DNA of 23,872 nt, taken from Phoenicibacter sp963592435 (lineage in GTDB: Bacteria > Actinomycetota > Coriobacteriia > Coriobacteriales > Eggerthellaceae). The stretch lies in NCBI GenBank assembly GCA_963592435.1, contig CAVAWT010000026.1, positions 1 to 23,872 on the forward strand, given 5' to 3'. Below the pieces are notes generated by a model. It made no database searches. It was not told the origin of the DNA and saw nothing but the letters and a program-made list of their open reading frames with translations. Position numbers and translations under genes: made by a program. Positions within the stretch are counted from its first letter, which is position 1. Every line of letters begins with the position of its first letter. Positions 17,902 to 23,872 of this stretch are shown piece after piece.

Positions 17902-18134
17902 AAATTTTGCTATCTACTCTTTCTAAAAAAATAAATGTAATTGTTATAATTATTCAAACGCACAGAAATAAAGCATGCGAAATGCTCTAAAATGCAGATG
18001 TGTGACTCGTTGCAGATGTGTCACTAACGAAGAGTTATTTTATCATGGAAAAGTGTTGATTTTTAGCAAATTCGGTGGAAGGAATTATTAATTTTAAGCT
18101 CGCTTTTTTAATTAAATTGTAATGTTTTTAGAAG
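17902..18134. other. Divergent intergenic region between genes A and I
   Basis: AT-rich region separating the divergently transcribed A (minus) and I (plus). It contains the tandem repeat at 17993-18030. Possible -10 elements are TATAAC on the minus strand (17943-17948) and an overlapping TATAAT on the plus strand, but no well-spaced -35 partner was found. TTGATT at 18056 could serve gene I, again without a convincing -10. Control of both genes must lie here or upstream of A. Confidence 0.45.
17993..18030. repeat. Tandem direct repeat, 18-base period, possible operator
   Basis: TGCAGATGTGTGACTCGT (17993-18010) is followed at once by TGCAGATGTGTCACTAACG. The first 11 bases are identical. The single difference after them also makes an inverted GTGAC...GTCAC pair (18002-18006 and 18020-18024). 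It sits between two divergent genes, a usual place for a regulator site. Confidence 0.45.
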
Positions 18135-18812
18135 ATGGATTTCAGCAAAAGAAATAGCAAAAAACACATGACTTCAAGAAAGCAAAAACTTGGCTCCTTC
18201 TTTGCCATTTTGCTTTTAATCATCTTTCCAATTGCTCAACTAAACATCATCGCTCTAACAAACGACTCTCCAAAACTCGAAAAATTAGAAAAAGCTAAAA
18301 AATCAAGCATCGGCGAATTGCTAAATCAAGATGCAAGTTTGCTCGAAAACTCTGTCCAAGAAACTTCTCCGCTTCCAAAACTTGAAACCTCTGAGACAAC
18401 CGAGGAGACAAAGGAGGAAAAGGATGATAGGGAGGAGAAGGCGGAAAAAGACGAGGATAGTAAAGATAGTAATAAGAACAATATCGATAATAATAACGAT
18501 GATAATACTTCCGTCTCAAATGAACAACGCTCCACAAGCAATAGTTCGAACTCAAAAAATTCATCAAGCAAATCTAACGACACAAAGAGCAATGATAAAA
18601 AAGATGATTCTTCTTCAAAAGATTCAAGCAGTGACAAAAAGGATGACAAGAGCGACTCAAGCGATGATGAGAAGCCTAAAAGTGGTCATTGGGAGGAGAG
18701 AATTTCAAAAGAGGCCTATGACGAAGTTGTCACAGTGACGAAATATCGGTGCATGTGTGGGGCGATTTTTGACAGCCCTGAAGCTTGGCAAGCTCATCGC
18801 CCCAATCCTTGA
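18135..18812 (+). CDS. Membrane-tethered low-complexity protein with truncated zinc-ribbon-like tail (gene I)
   Basis: 225 aa. A basic start (1-18) and one hydrophobic segment (about 19-41) suggest a signal anchor. Residues about 85-181 are an unusual run of Glu, Lys, Asp, Ser and Asn, presumably a disordered stalk. The C-terminus has GHWEERISKEAYDEVVTV and then YRCMCGAIF with C206, C208 and H221, resembling a zinc-ribbon-like tail found in actinobacterial exported proteins. Relatives usually have C-x2-C; here it is C-x-C, one residue short. The frame ends at TGA (18810-18812) but continues open with family-like sequence for 29 codons. Start ATG 18135 has a weak AGAAG just upstream; ATG 18168 is an in-frame alternative. 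The only gene on the plus strand, divergent from A and convergent with H. Function unknown. Confidence 0.7.
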   Translation: MDFSKRNSKKHMTSRKQKLGSFFAILLLIIFPIAQLNIIALTNDSPKLEKLEKAKKSSIGELLNQDASLLENSVQETSPLPKLETSETTEETKEEKDDREEKAEKDEDSKDSNKNNIDNNNDDNTSVSNEQRSTSNSSNSKNSSSKSNDTKSNDKKDDSSSKDSSSDKKDDKSDSSDDEKPKSGHWEERISKEAYDEVVTVTKYRCMCGAIFDSPEAWQAHRPNP

Positions 18813-18902
18813 AATGGTCAACATTATAAGTACACCGAGATTGAGATGACGGAAGTCATTCATCATCCGGCGGAATACATCCAGGTCTGGGTGGAAGATT
18901 AA
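18813..18902 (+). pseudogene. Orphan C-terminal tail of gene I after an in-frame TGA
   Basis: In exactly the frame of gene I, 29 sense codons follow the TGA and end at TAA (18900-18902). They encode NGQHYKYTEI...VIHHPAEYIQVWVED, in which the HY and HHPAEY elements are what relatives carry right after the Cys/His motif. A single substitution in one codon (for example GGA or TGG to TGA) would explain the break. The restored protein would be 255 aa. Confidence 0.65.
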
Positions 18903-18919
18903 ATAACTAACATCACCTC
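18903..18919. other. Short convergent gap between genes I and H
   Basis: Only about 17 bases lie between the restored ends of I and H. No hairpin terminator for either gene was seen here. Confidence 0.4.
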
Positions 18920-18958
18920 TTAAAACGCAAACGCTGGAACGACTGCGCATTTAGTGTT
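18920..18958 (-). pseudogene. Frameshifted C-terminal end of gene H
   Basis: One frame over from the annotated end, the minus strand reads NTKCAVVPAFAF then TAA at 18920-18922. DUF6273-like domains normally end in V-x-PAFAF or similar; unit 2 of the same protein ends in VIPCFSF. Removing one base around CCCAAAC (near 18957-18963) would join the two frames into SASQPNTKCAVVPAFAF. Confidence 0.7.
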
Positions 18959-21900
18959 TGGGTTGCGATGCCGAGTCAACCACGCCTGTTGAAACTACTT
19001 TTCCGAAGTCTCCAAGAGGACCAAAGTCCCCAGTAGGATCAACCCACGGAGAACGAAGCCACCAACAACCATCCGATGAGGGAATGTCAGCAGGAGCATA
19101 TTGATTGCGACATTTTCTGCTGTTAGAAAGGGAATAATTCTCCACATCACCCGAGAGCGAGTTGATAACATTCATTTTTGTCCACCAAGCATATTGCGAT
19201 CCTTCAGGCTTAAAAATTTTGTCATCACCAGTAATTGAAGTTGAGTCTTCACCAAAGATCTCACTAAAAGACAAGAGCCAAACTCCATCTGTTGTTGTGT
19301 TGTCAGACCACGTTTTCGTTGCGCTGTCATAGGAAACTGACTTCTTTGAAACAGCATTTATTGTGCCACTCAAAGCAGAAAGACCTGTTTTGACATAGCC
19401 ATCTTCTGCCAGAGTTGAGTTATACATCGTCGTGTCTGTCCAACCACCAGTTGTGATGCGATCACTGTCATCAAACTGCTGAGCGGTTGGGAGCGCATGT
19501 GTTGCCATGAAAGTGAGCGTCGAGCCGTCGTCATCATGTTCGCCGACATTGATGATTCTTGCTTCAAAATAGGCATTATCTTCTGTTAAGTCGGCACTTC
19601 CACTCTCTCCAGTGGCAGTGTTCCACTTCGTGTAGAGGTGATATTTATCAGAATTCATTATCGCCTTATATTCATTTGTAACAGAACCTTCATCGTCTGC
19701 TTTGCCCTCACTTGCTTCTGTCTTCATCGTTTCGATGTCTGCCTTGATTTCAGCTGACGACTTTAACACATTCCATTTTTCTGAAACATAAGTGTCGCGT
19801 GCAAAGTTGTTGTTAATCGCCAAGTTGTCTTGTTCGGCGGTTTCATAAGTGTTTCCAGTTGTCACTCGTAGCGACGGAGCAATCCAGAAAGACTGATCTC
19901 CATCTGCAGAATCGGCAGTTGGGATCCAGTTCGCATAAAGCGTCATGTCTCCAGTCACTGTGTCATTGTCAAAGTCCCACTTTTTCATGCCGTTTTCTTC
20001 ATCGACCGCGCAAGCTGGATTGTTATACCAACCTTCGAGCGTGAGGCCAGTGGAGGTTCCTGCCTTATCTGTCGGATCTGCAATTGTTTGGCCCCTTTTA
20101 ATCGATACTGCGCTTGGCTTTGTGCCATGTCCTTGATTGTCAAAAGTGACAATTTCCTTCTCTGTTCCAAACGAGAAGCAAGGGATGACACTTAACACCT
20201 GATGTGCGCTATAAGCATAGTTTGTTTGTCCAGAGGTTGTCACATTTGTAAACTTAGTGGAACCAGAATCTACATTAGCCGTGCGAGTCCACCAGTTGGA
20301 GTCATATCTGCCAGACGGGACAACAGAAACATCGCGTGTCTTGTCGATTCCTGCAATAGCACTGTTTGATGAAAAACCATCTTTTATGTTTATGTTAGTA
20401 AACCAAGAATACTGCGCACCTTCATCTTCTTCGCATACTGAAGTCTTCCCAGTGAGTTCGCTATAAGAAAGCAACCAGAATTTATCGCTCGTCAAACCTC
20501 CAGTCTCCCAGCTACCAGAAGAGTCAGTTACGCTCGATTTTGGAATGGATGTTGGAGTTATTCCAGAGAGACCCTTTGCAACATAACCGTCGCCGCTCAT
20601 TAGTTCTCTCATCGCAGACTTCTCCCAACCACCTGCTGATGTGTTTGTTTCATTGATCTGTTTTCCTGTTGGTAGCGAATGAGTCGCCATGAAAGTGAGC
20701 GTTGAGCCGTCGCCACTGTCTGCGTCACCCATTGTGTTAAGATGCTCGCCGACGTTTATGATCCTAAACTCAGCAAATGCATTAAGCGGATTTGTGGTTG
20801 CGTCAGCGTCATCTCCATTATATTTTGTATAGAGGTGATATTTATCTGATGCCATTAGGGCTTTATACTGAGACGTCACAGAATTGGCATTGCCTGATGT
20901 TCCAGCTGCCACCTCAGCCTCCATCGTCTTTATGTCAGCTTGAATCTCAGCTGATGATTTCAAAACGTTCCAAGCTTCCTTGACATAGGAATCGCGAGCG
21001 AAGTCTTTGTCTGCCGCGTTGTTTCCTTGGTTGGCAGTGTCAGCAGTGTTTCCTGTAGTCACTTTATAGGAAGGCGAGATCCAATAAGTCGATTCACCAT
21101 CTGCTGAGTCATCAGGCACCCAGTTTGCATAAAGAGTGACATCTTCAGTGACTGTGTCTTTATCAAAGTCCCACTTCTTCATGCCTTTTTCTTCGTCAAC
21201 TGCACAAGCTGCGTTGTTGTACCACCCTTCAATTTTAAGACCAGTTGAAGTGCCAGCTGATGATGTGGGGTCGTCAATCTTTGAACCATTCAAAACGTGC
21301 TTGTGATCGATTGAAGTTCCGTGACCTTGCGTGTCAAATGTCACTTTATTTCCGTTACCGAGAGCAAAACCGACTTGAGTTGGTCTTGCATAATTAGCAC
21401 CCCAATCCTTTCCGCTCGTGCTGTAGCCTTGAGTGCCACCACTGTCTCCATAAACAAAATGCCTAGTGTCATATGTCGCAGGTGAACGGAAATTTAATCC
21501 AGAGCCACCAGTTTTTCCACGTTGATTGTCGTTGAGCAATGCTGTGTTAGCATTCCATTTAATTCCTCTGTTCGCATACCAAGCATATTGAGATCCTTCA
21601 TTTTTATAAACATTTTGGTTAAAATAGGTTGCGTTTACTGATCCCCAAGCTTCCCAGGCAGAATAAATCCAAAGCTTGTTTTCAGATGTCTTAATGGCTG
21701 TTGATTGATTACCAGCTGAAGTCTTCTTATCAATTTGCATTATGTCGTTTTTTAGAGTCTCATTAAACAGCTGGTTGATTGCGCCATCTTCATTGTTTAG
21801 GCTCTTATACATCGCGCTGCCATCCCAACCAGTTGAGTTCGTCATCGTTGTGTTAATCTGATATCTGGTTGGCAAAACGTGCGACATGATGAAAGTTAAA

Positions 21901-22490
21901 GGCGAGCCATCACCATCATGTTCTCCAACTTGAACAACTCTGAACTCAGCATAGTCAGTTTCCTCAGTCCCTTCTCCGATTTTAGTGTAGAGATGGAATT
22001 CATCTTCATTTAAATACTTCGTCCAAGTCGCAACAACATTGTTATATTCCTCTTCGGTGTATGTCTCATGGTCTGTGTCAGTCAAGACTTTGATGTCGTC
22101 TCGGATCTCGTTTGCCGTCTTTTGAATGTTGTGTTCAGCAGAGACATAATCATCATTTGCATGAAGTGCTCGTTTCGTTGCGTCTGTTGCTGACGATGAT
22201 TTTTCTGCAGGAGCAATCCAATAACCCATGTCATCTTCAGTTGCATCCTCACTTGGGTTCCAATTCGCATATAGAGTTGTGATGTTTTTGGTGACTGTTG
22301 TGGCATTAAAATCCCATTTGATGTATTCTTTGTCAGCATCGACAGTGCAAGCAGAGTTGTCATACCAGCCATCATGACAAATTCCTGTCCTAGCAGGCAA
22401 TTTGTCACTTACGTCATCAGTCAACAATGATCCAACGTGAACTTGCTTGTCATCAAAAGTCACAGAGCATTGTGAATTAAACTTGACAAT
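18951..22490 (-). repeat. Three-copy B-repeat + DUF6273-like unit inside gene H
   Basis: The B-repeat junctions TTCGCATA/TTTGCATA recur near 19932, 21122 and 22264, giving unit lengths of roughly 1190 and 1140 bases. Units 2 and 3 share base-level blocks, for example CATGAAAGTGAGCGT and TCAAAGTCCCACTT. Unit 1 is more diverged. Confidence 0.75.
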
Positions 22491-23872
22491 TGCCAAGACG
22501 TTACCTTTGATCTCATCAGACATGTCCTTGAGGGCATAATTTTGCGCGTCATCGCCACCAAGGGTGTACTCAAATTTCACGACTTTATCATCACCAGCGT
22601 CTTCTGTTTCATATCCATATGTCACATCATCAAGCGTAACAACATCGCCTTCAAAAATTGCTTCTTCGTCAAGCGCTGTCGTTGGGTTGCCTTCAAGCTC
22701 AACAGTTTTGTCGCCCTCTTTGTAGGCCCTCTCTTTTGCGCCTGTTACACCAGTTGTTGTTACTCGAAGTTCCTTCTGCGTGATCGTCGCTGTCAGCTCC
22801 TGATTGCCTGTTGTCGCAACTGTGTAGTTTCCGCCATCAGTGCCATCAAGAACGAAATCGCTCAAGGTTATTTCTTTGTCCTCCCCAACATTTTTGTCTG
22901 CAAATTTTCCAGTCACACTGCTCAGTGTAACGGTGTCAGTCACGCCATCGTCATCATCACAAAGTGTTGCAAACACAACTTCATCACCTATGGTAATTTC
23001 GGCAGTGGCAGTTGAATCGTAGGTCCTGTTTTCAGTAGAAAGCCCACCTGTTACATTAATTTCTTTTGCTGTTATCGTCGCAGTTGGCTTATAGTTTCCA
23101 TCCGCAGCAATTGTGTAGTTGGTTGCATCAGTTCCGCTGAGCGTGAGTTCGCTTAATGTGATCTCTTTGTCAACTCCAACGTTTTTGTCGGCATAAGTTC
23201 CTGTTGCTGTTGCAAGCGACACTGTGTCCTTTACATCGGAATCATCAGTGCAAATCTCAGTTAGAACAGCATTCGAATAATTAATTGTTGCTGATGTTTT
23301 GCCATCGTATTCCTTACTAGTTGCAGTGACTCCACTTGTCACATGAAGCTCACGCGCGGTGATCGTTGCAGTCGGTTTTTGGTTGCCATCTGACGCTATT
23401 ATGTAGTTGTCTTTATCTTTGCCATCAAGCACAAAATCACCTAATGAGATCTCTTTGTCAACTCCGACATTTTTATCAGCATAAGTTCCTGATGCTGTTG
23501 TAAGCGACACTGTGTCCCTTACATCAGAATCATCCGTGCAAATTTCAGTGAGTTCTGCATTAGAGAAGTCGATGGTTGCTTTTGTTTTACCATCGTATTC
23601 CTTACCAGTTGCAGTGACTCCACTTGTCACATGAAGCTCACACGCGGCAATCGTCGCAGTTGGTTTAAAGTTGCCTTCATTTGCAATTGTGTAGTTGTCT
23701 TTGTCGTCACCTTGCAGGGTGAGACCACTCAATGTGATTTCCTTGTCAACTCCGACATTTTTATCAGCATAAGTTCCTGATGCCGTTGCAAGCGACACTG
23801 AATCCTTTACATTTGAATCATCCGTGCAGATTTCTGAAAGCACAGCTCCTGAAATGTCAATTGAGGCAGTCG
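18951..23872 (-). CDS. Giant adhesin-like protein: YDG repeats plus three B-repeat/DUF6273-like units (gene H), N-terminus outside window
   Basis: At least 1639 codons, open at the right edge. The GTG at 23843 is not a start, because the repeat it lies in continues upstream. From the N-terminal side: YDG-type repeats (about 22790-23872) with KEYDGKT, GTYADKNVGVDKEI and PTATITA; one diverged MBG-like repeat (about 22495-22790); then three units of a B-repeat (ends TLYANW) followed by a DUF6273-like domain (about 21345-22250, 20155-21115 and from 19925 to the end). These domains show YHLYTK or FHLYTK, EFR or EAR-I-I-NVGEH, LTFM, GSQYAW and WWLRSP. The C-terminus is odd: the frame stops after SASQPKH, whereas the next frame gives the expected family ending VVPAFAF. 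No wall anchor is visible. Probably a surface stalk plus binding heads. Confidence 0.9.
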   Translation of the reverse strand, partial: TASIDISGAVLSEICTDDSNVKDSVSLATASGTYADKNVGVDKEITLSGLTLQGDDKDNYTIANEGNFKPTATIAACELHVTSGVTATGKEYDGKTKATIDFSNAELTEICTDDSDVRDTVSLTTASGTYADKNVGVDKEISLGDFVLDGKDKDNYIIASDGNQKPTATITARELHVTSGVTATSKEYDGKTSATINYSNAVLTEICTDDSDVKDTVSLATATGTYADKNVGVDKEITLSELTLSGTDATNYTIAADGNYKPTATITAKEINVTGGLSTENRTYDSTATAEITIGDEVVFATLCDDDDGVTDTVTLSSVTGKFADKNVGEDKEITLSDFVLDGTDGGNYTVATTGNQELTATITQKELRVTTTGVTGAKERAYKEGDKTVELEGNPTTALDEEAIFEGDVVTLDDVTYGYETEDAGDDKVVKFEYTLGGDDAQNYALKDMSDEIKGNVLAIVKFNSQCSVTFDDKQVHVGSLLTDDVSDKLPARTGICHDGWYDNSACTVDADKEYIKWDFNATTVTKNITTLYANWNPSEDATEDDMGYWIAPAEKSSSATDATKRALHANDDYVSAEHNIQKTANEIRDDIKVLTDTDHETYTEEEYNNVVATWTKYLNEDEFHLYTKIGEGTEETDYAEFRVVQVGEHDGDGSPLTFIMSHVLPTRYQINTTMTNSTGWDGSAMYKSLNNEDGAINQLFNETLKNDIMQIDKKTSAGNQSTAIKTSENKLWIYSAWEAWGSVNATYFNQNVYKNEGSQYAWYANRGIKWNANTALLNDNQRGKTGGSGLNFRSPATYDTRHFVYGDSGGTQGYSTSGKDWGANYARPTQVGFALGNGNKVTFDTQGHGTSIDHKHVLNGSKIDDPTSSAGTSTGLKIEGWYNNAACAVDEEKGMKKWDFDKDTVTEDVTLYANWVPDDSADGESTYWISPSYKVTTGNTADTANQGNNAADKDFARDSYVKEAWNVLKSSAEIQADIKTMEAEVAAGTSGNANSVTSQYKALMASDKYHLYTKYNGDDADATTNPLNAFAEFRIINVGEHLNTMGDADSGDGSTLTFMATHSLPTGKQINETNTSAGGWEKSAMRELMSGDGYVAKGLSGITPTSIPKSSVTDSSGSWETGGLTSDKFWLLSYSELTGKTSVCEEDEGAQYSWFTNINIKDGFSSNSAIAGIDKTRDVSVVPSGRYDSNWWTRTANVDSGSTKFTNVTTSGQTNYAYSAHQVLSVIPCFSFGTEKEIVTFDNQGHGTKPSAVSIKRGQTIADPTDKAGTSTGLTLEGWYNNPACAVDEENGMKKWDFDNDTVTGDMTLYANWIPTADSADGDQSFWIAPSLRVTTGNTYETAEQDNLAINNNFARDTYVSEKWNVLKSSAEIKADIETMKTEASEGKADDEGSVTNEYKAIMNSDKYHLYTKWNTATGESGSADLTEDNAYFEARIINVGEHDDDGSTLTFMATHALPTAQQFDDSDRITTGGWTDTTMYNSTLAEDGYVKTGLSALSGTINAVSKKSVSYDSATKTWSDNTTTDGVWLLSFSEIFGEDSTSITGDDKIFKPEGSQYAWWTKMNVINSLSGDVENYSLSNSRKCRNQYAPADIPSSDGCWWLRSPWVDPTGDFGPLGDFGKVVSTGVVDSASQPKH
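22790..23872 (-). repeat. Tandem YDG-repeat array with 288-base period
   Basis: The segment beginning ACTCC(A/G)AC recurs at 23173, 23461 and 23749, exactly 288 bases (96 codons) apart. A fourth, more diverged copy is offset by 291 bases. Long stretches of adjacent copies are nearly identical at the base level, such as GCATAAGTTCCTG and GTGACTCCACTTGTCACATG. The array continues past the window. Confidence 0.85.

Noticed and set aside
18810..18812. TGA in gene I as selenocysteine or as a reassigned codon
   Set aside because: No convincing hairpin follows the TGA as a bacterial Sec site would need, the residue is not at a redox position, and the other long frames avoid internal TGA and use TGG for Trp, so the standard code holds.
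18705..18950. Minus-strand open frame after the H stop as a separate gene
   Set aside because: It overlaps the gene I tail, has no ribosome site of its own, and the family-typical VVPAFAF ending lies in a different frame.
23841..23843. GTG at 23843 as the start of gene H
   Set aside because: The nine codons before it (TASIDISGA) align with the same YDG-repeat segment in the next units, so the gene continues beyond the window.
22790..23872. CRISPR-like array from the regular repeat spacing
   Set aside because: The 288-base period is an in-frame protein repeat; there are no short palindromic repeats with unique spacers and no cas genes.

Overview
The window reads as part of a surface-protein locus of a host-associated Gram-positive bacterium, most likely a low-to-moderate GC member of the Coriobacteriia (Atopobiaceae-like). 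This rests on the protein types: BspA-like leucine-rich repeats, InlB/Listeria-Bacteroides B-repeats, C-terminal DUF5648-type repeats, a DUF6273-like/YDG adhesin and a TVP38/VTT membrane protein. That is family-level reasoning, not a taxonomic proof. No RNA genes, insertion sequences, phage genes or CRISPR arrays were found.

Layout. Positions 1-17901 are a minus-strand series. Read in the direction of transcription from 17901 downwards it holds: A (13579-17901, BspA-LRR protein with four blocks), B (10650-13595, DUF285-like plus BspA-LRR), C (8870-10657, subtilisin-family protease), D (4893-8801, paralogue of B), E (2106-4868, paralogue of A), F (945-2072, VTT/TVP38 membrane protein) and, behind a well-formed promoter at 781-809, G (1-700, small secreted protein cut by the window edge). 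A/B and B/C overlap. D/E and E/F are 24 and 33 bases apart. C/D are 68 bases apart. A-F is therefore probably one long transcription unit, perhaps with an internal entry before D. A-E and G all have signal peptides, and A, B, C, D, E and G all carry the same C-terminal threefold-repeat module (DUF5648). None shows an LPXTG sorting signal.

Positions 17902-18134 are a divergent control region with an 18-bp tandem repeat. Gene I (18135-18812, plus strand) encodes a membrane-tethered low-complexity protein ending in a zinc-ribbon-like tail. It is interrupted by an in-frame TGA, after which the family-typical tail continues for 29 codons. Converging on it is H (18951-23872 and beyond, minus strand), a very large adhesin of YDG repeats followed by three B-repeat/DUF6273-like units. 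Its last residues appear to be lost to a one-base frameshift.

Proposed working picture (inference): the A-E operon produces a set of secreted repeat proteins and a protease that share one retention or ligand-binding tail, so adhesins and protease would sit at the same place on the cell surface. The two lesions, in I and H, lie within about 150 bases of each other at the convergent gene ends.
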